18,428 nucleotides of DNA from an uncultured Christensenella sp. (GTDB lineage Bacteria > Bacillota > Clostridia > Christensenellales > UBA3700), in NCBI GenBank assembly GCA_910577795.1, contig CAJTNW010000031.1, positions 1-18,428 of the forward strand, written 5' to 3'. A program made the translations under genes and the position numbers. This document shows positions 7,684 through 14,326 of this stretch, piece by piece. A model generated the notes under the pieces. It had not been told where the DNA came from. It saw only the letters and a program-made list of their open reading frames with translations, and searched no databases. Numbering within the stretch: position 1 is the first letter of the stretch; each line of letters begins with the position of its first letter.

Positions 7684-7987
7684 AAAATAAGAATAACTAT
7701 CTTTAATTGTTATATAATCATATTTGCATATAATCATTTATTCATAATCAATATATAATTATATGTGCAATTATTTATGTATGATAGTATTATCATATTA
7801 TCAATTATACATAAATGATTATTTGAACATATTGTCATTTATTAATTATTGCAAATAACACCATATCAACATATCATTATATCTATCAAAAATCGGTATT
7901 ATTTCATATTTTCATATCTAAATATGTATATATGATTATATTTAAATATAACATCACATTAATCGTTTTTATCCATAAAAATAAAAT
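7684..7987. other. Extremely AT-rich, hairpin-rich spacer
   Basis: There is no coding frame with a ribosome site. The spacer holds consecutive inverted repeats: TTGCATATAAT (7724-7734) with ATTATATG-t-GCAA (7758-7770); ATTTATGT (7773-7780) with ACATAAAT (7809-7816), enclosing TATGATA (7780-7786) and TATCATA (7791-7797); TTATTTG (7819-7825) with CAAATAA (7852-7858); and TCATAT / ATATGA near 7912-7935. TCATAT-like words recur. Some pairing is expected by chance at this AT content. Confidence 0.45.
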
Positions 7988-8875
7988 TTAATCAATACTA
8001 CCCTTTTTATTTGCAAGGTATTTATTTAATTGATTTAAAAAATATCTTTTATGTAAACTCCATTCTGGTACAATAAGACTTGTCCTATCTCCATCACCAG
8101 TTAATCTTTCTATATAAATTTCATCACCTAAAATTTCCAGTTGTTTTGCTAGTATTTCTATATACTCTTGCATTGTTAAAGGCGAATATTCTCCATTGTA
8201 GTACATTTGTGCAAGTTTTGTATCTTTAGGCACATAAGTGCAATGGATTTTAACAGAATGAGGTTTTAACTCACTTACAACTCTTGCAGTTTCTAGCATC
8301 TCTGCAATTCCTTCCTGTGGCAGTCCATCCATAATATGTACGCAAACTTTAATATTTTGCTCTTTTAGCATATTAAAAGTATCTAAAAAATCTTTAAAAG
8401 TATGACCTCTTTCAATTAGTTTTAATGTTTTATCAAAAGCAGACTGCAAGCCAAGTTCGATAACCAAATGAGTATGTTTATTTAAATCTATTAAATAATT
8501 TAGCATATCCTGGCTTATACAATCTGGTCTTGTTGATATGCTTATGCCACAAACCTCCTTATCTTGCAAAACCATTTTGACATATTTATCTAACCTGCTT
8601 ACTAACATATATGTATTACTAAAAGACTGAAAATATGCTATATATTTACCAATTTGTTTATTTTTCAGTTTGCTTTTTGCTATATCAAGATTATGTGCTT
8701 GTGTAGAATAATCACCACTACCAGCACCACTACAAAATATACAACCGTTGTAGTCTAACTTACCATCACGATTAGGGCAGGTTGCACCTATATCCAATGC
8801 TAACTTATACACTGTGCAGCCAAAAGTTTTTTTATAATATTTTGTTATACTATTATATCTTAATCCGTTATCCAT
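7988..8875 (-). CDS. YhcC-type radical SAM protein (TIGR01212 family)
   Basis: A 295-residue iron-sulfur radical SAM protein. The N-terminal cluster motif has Cys33, Cys45 and Cys48 (CPNRDGKLDYNGCIFC), the wide CX11CX2C spacing typical of the YhcC family rather than the classic CX3CX2C. Then come the SISTRPDC segment (about 112-119) and the VIELGLQSA strand, with VHIMDGLPQE further on, matching the family's barrel, and a KIHCTYVPKDT motif. The substrate is not established; relatives are linked to tRNA or cofactor modification only by context. No Shine-Dalgarno site precedes the ATG; instead a promoter ends 6 nt before it, suggesting a leaderless mRNA. The start is supported by the position of RYNSITKYYKKTFG, the usual beginning of family members. 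It is a single-gene unit. Confidence 0.9.
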   Translation of the reverse strand: MDNGLRYNSITKYYKKTFGCTVYKLALDIGATCPNRDGKLDYNGCIFCSGAGSGDYSTQAHNLDIAKSKLKNKQIGKYIAYFQSFSNTYMLVSRLDKYVKMVLQDKEVCGISISTRPDCISQDMLNYLIDLNKHTHLVIELGLQSAFDKTLKLIERGHTFKDFLDTFNMLKEQNIKVCVHIMDGLPQEGIAEMLETARVVSELKPHSVKIHCTYVPKDTKLAQMYYNGEYSPLTMQEYIEILAKQLEILGDEIYIERLTGDGDRTSLIVPEWSLHKRYFLNQLNKYLANKKGSID

Positions 8876-8881
8876 ATTGTT

Positions 8882-8910
8882 ATAATAACATATTACAATA
8901 AATGTATAAA
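8882..8910 (-). promoter_or_regulatory. Extended -10 promoter abutting the radical SAM start codon
   Basis: On the minus strand: -35 TTTATA (8910-8905), a 17-nt spacer, and -10 TATTAT (8887-8882) with TG at the extended position (TGTTATTAT). Six bases (AACAAT) separate the -10 from the ATG at 8875, so transcription would start at or very near the start codon. The same TGTTATTAT box precedes the DUF1846 gene. Confidence 0.5.
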
Positions 8911-8993
8911 GTAATTTTGATAAAAAAGTTTTTATTTTTCAAACTTTTGTATATTATAATATAAAGTTATAGCAATAATTTTTAAAATAATAA

Positions 8994-9022
8994 AAATAAC
9001 CTCGATTTTTGAAAGGTTATTT
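8994..9022 (-). terminator. Second (distal) terminator of the M23-gene unit
   Basis: AAATAACCT (8994-9002) and AGGTTATTT (9014-9022) form a 9-bp stem with an 11-nt loop. On the minus strand it is followed by a U-rich stretch (TTTTATTATTTT). It lies after the proximal terminator and before the radical SAM promoter, so it acts as back-up insulation. Confidence 0.55.
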
Positions 9023-9061
9023 CCTAAAATTTAAAAATTTATATATAACTATATGTATTAA

Positions 9062-9084
9062 AAGAGTGCTTTTACAGCACCCTT
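9062..9084 (-). terminator. Proximal terminator of the M23-gene unit
   Basis: On the minus strand AAGGGTGCT pairs with AGCACTCTT (one G-U pair) around a 5-nt loop, just past the stop codon of the M23 gene. The U-tract is short (UUUU then AAUAC), which may explain the second hairpin downstream. Confidence 0.65.
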
Positions 9085-9090
9085 AGTTAT

Positions 9091-9726
9091 TTACTTATTA
9101 TCGCCTACAACAAATTGCATTGGGTCAACTAGTTTGCTACTTTGAGTAAGTTCATAATGTAAATGAGCATCCTGTTTGCACTCAAATTGGAATTTGCCAA
9201 TTTTACCAATTACAGTTTTTTCAGTAACCTTATCACCTTTTTTAACTGTTACATCAGCAAGTAACTTGAATGTTGCAATATAACCTTTGCCATAATCAAT
9301 TGTTACTGTGCCACCATAATAAGCATCATTAGTTACATTTGTAACTGTACCATCAAAACCTGCAATTACATTTGTTCCCTCTTTACCAGTAATGTCTACT
9401 GCTAAATGTGCATCATATCTTGATAGTGTTGGGTTATAACTTAAAGCAGTATCTGAAAAACCTCTGCCTTTTACACCATCTTCAACCATCATTAACAAAG
9501 CGAACTTCTTTTCTACGACTACTGGTGTATCATCATCAGGAACCTCAATTGATGGGACATCAGGTTTATTAATGTCTGCATCTTGCTTTGTTGTGTTAAG
9601 CACTGCAACTACTGTTACCACTACTCCAATCGCTATCACGCATAGAATCATCAGGATATAATGAATATTCTTTTTTAAAAAAGCCATTACTCTGCTGCCG
9701 ATAGCCTTTGCATCTTTTTTTTGCAT
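9091..9726 (-). CDS. Membrane-anchored LytM/M23 protein, SpoIIQ-like
   Basis: A 211-residue single-pass membrane protein: a basic N-terminus, a membrane helix at about 22-43 (IHYILMILCVIAIGVVVTVV), an acidic Pro-rich stalk (about 50-70), then an extracytoplasmic LytM domain. The zinc ligands are present: His107 and Asp111 (HLAVD) and His190 of HLHYE (188-192). The His of the usual YxHL motif reads Leu155 (ATFKLLADV). Size and layout match SpoIIQ, the forespore protein that pairs with SpoIIIAH across the engulfment septum; Clostridial SpoIIQ tends to keep zinc ligands. A general cell-wall hydrolase or activator is the alternative. A longer start is a TTG at 9738, but the GGAGG ribosome site lies inside that extension, 5 nt before the ATG at 9726, so the ATG is right. 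It lies 18 nt after a small secreted-protein gene and is probably co-transcribed with it. Confidence 0.75.
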   Translation of the reverse strand: MQKKDAKAIGSRVMAFLKKNIHYILMILCVIAIGVVVTVVAVLNTTKQDADINKPDVPSIEVPDDDTPVVVEKKFALLMMVEDGVKGRGFSDTALSYNPTLSRYDAHLAVDITGKEGTNVIAGFDGTVTNVTNDAYYGGTVTIDYGKGYIATFKLLADVTVKKGDKVTEKTVIGKIGKFQFECKQDAHLHYELTQSSKLVDPMQFVVGDNK

Positions 9727-9744
9727 ATTTACCTCCAAATATTC

Positions 9745-10194
9745 TTAATAACTCCCCATTATTAAAGGGGTGCCTACTGTGATTACATTATCCCTTATAG
9801 CGATTTGAAAATTGATATTCATCCCATTTGCATAAGTAGGCTTACCGCAATTTTCAGATATACCATAAATGATATGTACATTCCCCACACTTTCCTCTTG
9901 TTGTACAGCAACTTTACATTTTTTTATCACTCTTGTAAAATCATCATAATCACCTTTAAATGATGCACTGATTCCAACTATGTTTCCCAAACTATCCGCC
10001 ATCTCTTGTCCTTTTTTAATATCACTTGTAACCATATAAATGTCATCATATAGGTATATAGAATTTGCACTATATTGACCTTTAGTAAAATAACTAATTG
10101 TAATATCCTTTTCTGATTTAGGTAGCATAACAGGTAAAGAATATGTAACAAACAATAACAAACACAATGATAAAACTATTAAAAACTTTTTCAT
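9745..10194 (-). CDS. Small secreted or membrane-anchored protein of unknown function
   Basis: With the start at 10194 the product has 149 residues. It opens with MKKFLIVLSLCLLLFVTYSLPVM (cut short here), a classic signal peptide or N-terminal anchor, followed by an extracytoplasmic domain of about 120 residues with a regular alpha/beta pattern (DDFTRVIKKCKVAVQQ helix, GNVHIIYGI strand, INFQIAIRDNVITVGTP ending). Two Cys (near 92 and 116) could form a disulfide. The frame is open 18 codons further up, but the GAGG ribosome site 9 nt before the ATG at 10194 and the signal peptide favour the shorter form. It is the first gene of a unit with the SpoIIQ-like protein, suggesting an envelope role in the same process, perhaps sporulation. 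I do not recognise the family; a distant tie to YwmB-type proteins was considered but is not supported. Confidence 0.7.
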   Translation of the reverse strand: MKKFLIVLSLCLLLFVTYSLPVMLPKSEKDITISYFTKGQYSANSIYLYDDIYMVTSDIKKGQEMADSLGNIVGISASFKGDYDDFTRVIKKCKVAVQQEESVGNVHIIYGISENCGKPTYANGMNINFQIAIRDNVITVGTPLIMGSY

Positions 10195-10340
10195 AAACCA
10201 AATCCTCACAATTGTATTCTTGACATAAAAAACATTCTTTATACACACAAGTCAATTTTTTTGCGATTTACTAAAAATTCATACAAATAAATAATTCCCA
10301 TAAATAAACTTTTTAAACATTACATATTAAAAAATGCAAA

Positions 10341-10372
10341 AAAAATGACCTTGACAAATGTCAAAGTCATTT
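10341..10372 (-). terminator. Intrinsic terminator of rho
   Basis: AAATGACCTTGAC (10343-10355) and GTCAAAGTCATTT (10360-10372) pair with a single mismatch around a 4-nt loop. On the minus strand a run of about eight Us follows. It lies some 42 nt after the rho stop codon. Confidence 0.8.
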
Positions 10373-10414
10373 AATAAAACTTATTTAATTATCTATTTAA
10401 TGTAAAAATATCAA

Positions 10415-11911
10415 TTAAAATTTATTATTTTTTTCTAAAGCGCGGAATTGCAAAATAACTTGTTCGCAAAGTTCCTGATTATTTTTTGTCTTTAATAATA
10501 AATTGATAAACATTTTTGTTGTTTCTTGCTCATTATTTGCAAGCAAAGCACGAAGTGCAAAATTAGCCTCAAGTTCTTTTTGAGAAAGCAACAAATCATC
10601 TCTTCTAGTGCTAGATTTATCAAGGTCAATTGCTGGGAATATCCTTTTTTCAGATAATCTTCTGTCTAATCTTAATTCCAAGTTACCTGTACCTTTAAAT
10701 TCCTCAAAAATAACTTCATCCATACGACTACCAGTATCAATAAGTGCAGTTGCAATTATTGTAAGACTTCCACCATGCTCAATATTTCTTGCACTTCCAA
10801 AGAATTTTTTAGGAAAATGCAATGCTTTAGGGTCAATACCACCAGTCAAAGTCTTACCGCTTGATTCTGTAACAGTATTATATGCACGTGCAAGTCTTGT
10901 CAAACTATCCATTATTATTACTACATCATTACCAATTTCAACTTGCCTTTTTGCTCTTTCTATTAACATTTCAGCAACTTTTATATGGTTTTCTGCAGTC
11001 TCGTCAAAAGTAGAATAAACAACTTCGCCCGGAACACTTCGTTGCATATCTGTAACTTCTTCAGGTCGCTCATCAATTAGCAATGTGTACAGCATAATAT
11101 TTGGGTTGTTATTCATTATATTTGTTGCAATTTTTTTAATAATTGTAGTTTTACCTGCTTTAGGTGGTGCAACTATCAATGCTCTTTGACCTTTTCCTAT
11201 AGGGCAAACCAAGTCTATCATTCTCATAGTAATGTCATTTTTTGTTTTGTCTTTTTCTAACCTTAACATTTCGTTAGGATAAATTGGAGTTAAGTCATCA
11301 AAACGCGGTCTATGAGCAAGTGCAGGCACTGGCATACCATTAATTCTCGAAACATTTACAACAGCATATGATTTGCCTTCATATTGTTCTTTTGCAATAC
11401 CAGTAATAAAATCGCCTTTACGCAAACCCAAAGAACGAATAAGCCTGTTATGAACATATGCATCGTGTGATTTGCTTATTGTTGACCTTGTAAATCCAAA
11501 GCCTTCTTCCATAATTTCTAAATATCCAAGGTCAATAATGTTATTTAAATCAGGTTTATTATTAACTTCTTTTTCATAAGTTTTAACTTCCGCACTATAA
11601 CTAGTATCTGGCTCGTTTAAATTCATATATTTACTCAAACTTTCATCAACTTCATCATTAGTCCAGTCACGTTCAACTATTTTATCCCAGTCAATAAAAT
11701 ACGCACCTTTTGCAGGTTTAGTTGGTCTACCTCTAGAAATTTCAAATTTTGCATTACCAACTCCACATCTTGCTTTATATGTTGCTGCAAGCAAATCTTG
11801 TTTTGATAAAGTTGTAGGTGATTTTACACCCAAAAAAGCAGCCACATCACGTAACTTACCAATTGGCATTTTAGTCATGTCGTCAAATGATAAATATGTT
11901 AAATCTATCAT
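10415..11911 (-). CDS. rho: Transcription termination factor Rho
   Basis: A hexameric RNA-dependent ATPase that ends transcription. Residues 8-45 form a SAP-like N-terminal helix bundle (GKLRDVAAFLGV, then LSKQDLLAATYKA). Residues about 50-122 are a polar, acidic linker with no clear fold. The cold-shock-type RNA-binding domain spans about 125-200 (GYLEIMEEGFGFTR). Walker A is APPKAGKTT (248-256), Walker B VIIMD (331-335), and the R-loop and arginine-finger region follow (GGIDPKALHFPKKFFGSARN, then GSRMDEVIFEEFKGTGN). At 498 residues it is longer than E. coli Rho (419), because of the N-terminal part. An AAAGGAG site precedes the ATG. Two palindromes upstream (11992-12037) may bear on its regulation. 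No partner gene is linked. Confidence 0.97.
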   Translation of the reverse strand: MIDLTYLSFDDMTKMPIGKLRDVAAFLGVKSPTTLSKQDLLAATYKARCGVGNAKFEISRGRPTKPAKGAYFIDWDKIVERDWTNDEVDESLSKYMNLNEPDTSYSAEVKTYEKEVNNKPDLNNIIDLGYLEIMEEGFGFTRSTISKSHDAYVHNRLIRSLGLRKGDFITGIAKEQYEGKSYAVVNVSRINGMPVPALAHRPRFDDLTPIYPNEMLRLEKDKTKNDITMRMIDLVCPIGKGQRALIVAPPKAGKTTIIKKIATNIMNNNPNIMLYTLLIDERPEEVTDMQRSVPGEVVYSTFDETAENHIKVAEMLIERAKRQVEIGNDVVIIMDSLTRLARAYNTVTESSGKTLTGGIDPKALHFPKKFFGSARNIEHGGSLTIIATALIDTGSRMDEVIFEEFKGTGNLELRLDRRLSEKRIFPAIDLDKSSTRRDDLLLSQKELEANFALRALLANNEQETTKMFINLLLKTKNNQELCEQVILQFRALEKNNKF

Positions 11912-11991
11912 AAATCACACTCCTTTAATCATTTTAAATTAAATTATTAAAATGAAATAAAAAAATTATTTAAATTACACAATACTATTTA

Positions 11992-12019
11992 GCATAATGA
12001 CTATAATCAGTCATTATGC
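11992..12019. promoter_or_regulatory. Perfect 10-bp inverted repeat upstream of rho
   Basis: GCATAATGAC (11992-12001) and GTCATTATGC (12010-12019) flank an 8-nt centre, TATAATCA. No U-tract follows on either strand, so it is not a standard terminator. On the minus strand it could overlap a weak rho promoter (TTGCAT, 16 nt, CATTAT), as an operator would. It might instead be a leader hairpin. Confidence 0.4.
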
Positions 12020-12023
12020 AAAT

Positions 12024-12037
12024 ATATTGTACAATAT
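12024..12037. promoter_or_regulatory. 14-bp perfect palindrome upstream of rho
   Basis: ATATTGTACAATAT is self-complementary and lies 4 nt from the 10-bp inverted repeat at 11992-12019. It has the size and symmetry of a dimeric repressor site. AT-rich sequence produces palindromes easily, so this is a candidate only. Confidence 0.3.
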
Positions 12038-12134
12038 TGTTAAATTTTAAACTATTGGATTAGATAAAAATAAAAAATTGTTTAATTAAAATATTATATT
12101 ATAAATCAATAAATTAATTAACTAAAAAGCAAAA

Positions 12135-12782
12135 TTATCTGTTAAAAACTATTATTTGGGTATCTTCCCTATCAAAATCTGTTCTGTCAAAATCTATGGC
12201 ACTATTAGCATAAGTAATCTGGTCTTCATCAAATAATTTAAGGAAACTATCTACTTTATCTATATCCATTTCACAGTCACGAGTCCTGTAGTGCATAGGA
12301 ATAACAACTCCTGGCATAAGCAAATCTACAAACTCTTTTGCCATTTCTGCATCAATAGTATAGTTGCCACCAACTGGAATTAAAAGTATATCTACAGAAC
12401 CTATTTGAGAACAAATATCTATACTACAAGCCTCACCAATATCACCCAAATGACAAACTTCAACTCCGTCCATACGGAACTTAAATATTAAATTGCCACC
12501 TCTTCTACTGCCATTATGATGGTCATGGAAAGATTCCATACTTGAAATGTGCACACCATTTAATTCAAACGCACCTTCTTGATTTAAAACAATTGGACTA
12601 CCCTCTATTGCTGCAAGATAATTGTGGTCTTCATGTTCATGCGAACAAGTAACTATATCACAAGCCAAATTCTTTGGCATATCATAACCAACCATACTAC
12701 CCTTATATGGGTCAGTTATAATTGTTGTACCTGTTGATTCCACTAGCCTAAAGGCAGAATGCCCTAGCCATTGAATGTTCAT
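12135..12782 (-). CDS. Metallo-beta-lactamase-fold hydrolase, UPF0173/UlaG-like
   Basis: A 215-residue cytoplasmic metal-dependent hydrolase. The opening MNIQWLGHSAFRLV is the family's first strand. The metal motif is SHEHEDH (47-53, HxHxDH), with His86 in ESFHDHH, His111 and Asp114 in CHLGDIG and His164 in IPMHYRT. This set fits the Lactamase_B_3/UlaG-like branch that cleaves phosphodiester, lactone or other small ester substrates; the true substrate is not known for most members. A GGGAG site precedes the ATG. It is a single-gene unit between prs and rho. Downstream only a weak AT-only hairpin (TTAATTAA repeats near 12078-12120) might stop its transcript before rho. Confidence 0.88.
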   Translation of the reverse strand: MNIQWLGHSAFRLVESTGTTIITDPYKGSMVGYDMPKNLACDIVTCSHEHEDHNYLAAIEGSPIVLNQEGAFELNGVHISSMESFHDHHNGSRRGGNLIFKFRMDGVEVCHLGDIGEACSIDICSQIGSVDILLIPVGGNYTIDAEMAKEFVDLLMPGVVIPMHYRTRDCEMDIDKVDSFLKLFDEDQITYANSAIDFDRTDFDREDTQIIVFNR

Positions 12783-12983
12783 ATTTACTCCCTTTTTAAT
12801 TATTTTTTTAAACTTTGCATAACAAAATTTAATAATGTTTACTAATTTTAATTATATTATATAATAAAAAATTAACTTTTGCTATGTTTTTTATTAAAAT
12901 ATTTTTTCTTTATTTTTATTTTTTGGTGCTTTTTATCAAATTTGTTTGAAAAATATCATCAAAAAATAGTGTATTATATGCAA

Positions 12984-13019
12984 AAAACTTTTTATAAATT
13001 TAAAATTATAAAAAGTTTT
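12984..13019 (-). terminator. Terminator of the ribose-phosphate pyrophosphokinase gene
   Basis: A perfect 14-bp inverted repeat, AAAACTTTTTATAA (12984-12997) with TTATAAAAAGTTTT (13006-13019), and an 8-nt loop. It lies 26 nt past the stop codon, with a U-run on the minus strand. The stem is AT-rich, so its strength may be moderate. Confidence 0.65.
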
Positions 13020-13045
13020 CAGCCATTATTAGTCTATATATAATA

Positions 13046-14203
13046 TTATTTTATTCCGCTATTAATAAGCATATCATTAATTTTGTCATGAGGGTCTAGC
13101 AATGTAGAAACTGACTTATCTTGATTACAAGTTGCAATAATATTTGCAATAAACTTTGACATATCAGCACAAATGAACCATTTGCAATTTTTAACACTAT
13201 CTGGAGTATAAGTCAAGTTAGTTGACAAAACTGCTGTAAATAAGCCTTCTTCGTATGCTTGATTAAACTTTTCAACACCTTCAGTAAACAAAGCAAATGT
13301 AGCAGTAATAAAAATATTTCTACAACCTCTTTCTTTAAGTTCCTTACAAAGGTGCAACATACTATCACCGGTTGCAATAATATCGTCTGCAACAAATATA
13401 TCCATACCTTTAACGTCATTACCAATATACTCATGGCTAACAATTGGATTACGTCCATTTACTATTGTAGAATAGTCACGACGTTTGTAGAACATACCCA
13501 AGTTAATACCAAGCACAGAAGAATAGAAGATATTTCTACCCATTGCACCTTCGTCTGGGCTGACTATCATAAAGTGGTCTTTACCTAAATTTACTTGTGG
13601 ATATTCTTTAAGCAAAGCCTTTAAAATTTGATATGTAGCAAAGAAGTTATCAAATCCCATTTCAGGAACTGCATTTTGTACTCTTGGGTCATGAGCATCA
13701 AAAGTAATAATATCTGTAACTCCCATTGACTCCAATTCCTTAAGCATTTGAGCACAATCCAAAGATTCACGGCTATTTCTTCTGTGTTGTCTACCACCAT
13801 ATAAAATTGGCATAACAACTGTCATACGTCTTGCTTTTCCTGCGTTAGCACAAATTAATCTTTTTAAATCGCAATAATGGTCATCTGGTGACATTCTGTT
13901 TGGAGTGCCAAACATTGTATATTCTATATTATAATTACCTACATCACAAATAAAAAACAAGTCTTTACCTCTAACAGAGTCATTGATAATACCTTTGCCA
14001 TCACCTGTAGTAAATCTTGGGCATTTGCTATTAATTAAAAATGTTTCTTTTTTAGGTAAATTATTTTTTTCGGCTGCTTCATTATACCATTCTACCAAAT
14101 ATTTATCTACCATTTTAGCAAGGTCTTTTGCACCCTCAGTAGGCAATATTGCCAAGTCCACATCTTTTACATTACTAATCTTAAAGATTTCTTCTGTTCC
14201 CAT
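13046..14203 (-). CDS. prs: Ribose-phosphate pyrophosphokinase, long divergent form
   Basis: Makes PRPP from ribose 5-phosphate and ATP for nucleotide, His and Trp synthesis. Recognisable parts are NDSVRGKDLFFI (74-85), a flexible-loop region GGRQHRRNSRES (136-147) in place of the common ARQDRK loop, the metal-binding FDAHDPRVQ (168-176), VSPDEGAMGR (214-223, usually VSPDxGG) and the PRPP-binding loop VADDIIATGDS (271-281). At 385 residues it is longer than the common ~315-residue bacterial enzyme, with extra sequence at both ends and altered regulatory-loop residues, so allosteric control may differ. AGAGGAGA lies 8 nt before the ATG. The DUF1846 gene ends 123 nt upstream with no clear terminator between them, so read-through is possible. 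Confidence 0.93.
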   Translation of the reverse strand: MGTEEIFKISNVKDVDLAILPTEGAKDLAKMVDKYLVEWYNEAAEKNNLPKKETFLINSKCPRFTTGDGKGIINDSVRGKDLFFICDVGNYNIEYTMFGTPNRMSPDDHYCDLKRLICANAGKARRMTVVMPILYGGRQHRRNSRESLDCAQMLKELESMGVTDIITFDAHDPRVQNAVPEMGFDNFFATYQILKALLKEYPQVNLGKDHFMIVSPDEGAMGRNIFYSSVLGINLGMFYKRRDYSTIVNGRNPIVSHEYIGNDVKGMDIFVADDIIATGDSMLHLCKELKERGCRNIFITATFALFTEGVEKFNQAYEEGLFTAVLSTNLTYTPDSVKNCKWFICADMSKFIANIIATCNQDKSVSTLLDPHDKINDMLINSGIK

Positions 14204-14326
14204 TAAAAGGTTCTCCTCTATAAAAATTTATTATCTATTTGTTTTTTATAAAATTGTAAAACTACAACTTAAACAACTATTTTTATTAAATTAATACCGA
14301 TTTTCAAAATGATTTTAGTAAAAACA

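Noticed and set aside
7684..7987. CRISPR array or iteron origin in the AT-rich spacer
   Set aside because: The repeats are short, inverted and irregular, with no constant repeat-spacer period and no replication or cas gene nearby.
9727..9738. TTG start of the M23 gene
   Set aside because: The GGAGG ribosome site lies within this extension; the ATG at 9726 is correctly spaced.
12078..12122. AT-only TTAATTAA hairpin as the terminator of the metallo-hydrolase gene
   Set aside because: The stem lacks G-C pairs and has a long loop; self-palindromic words like this arise by chance in such AT-rich DNA, so it was not listed as a feature.
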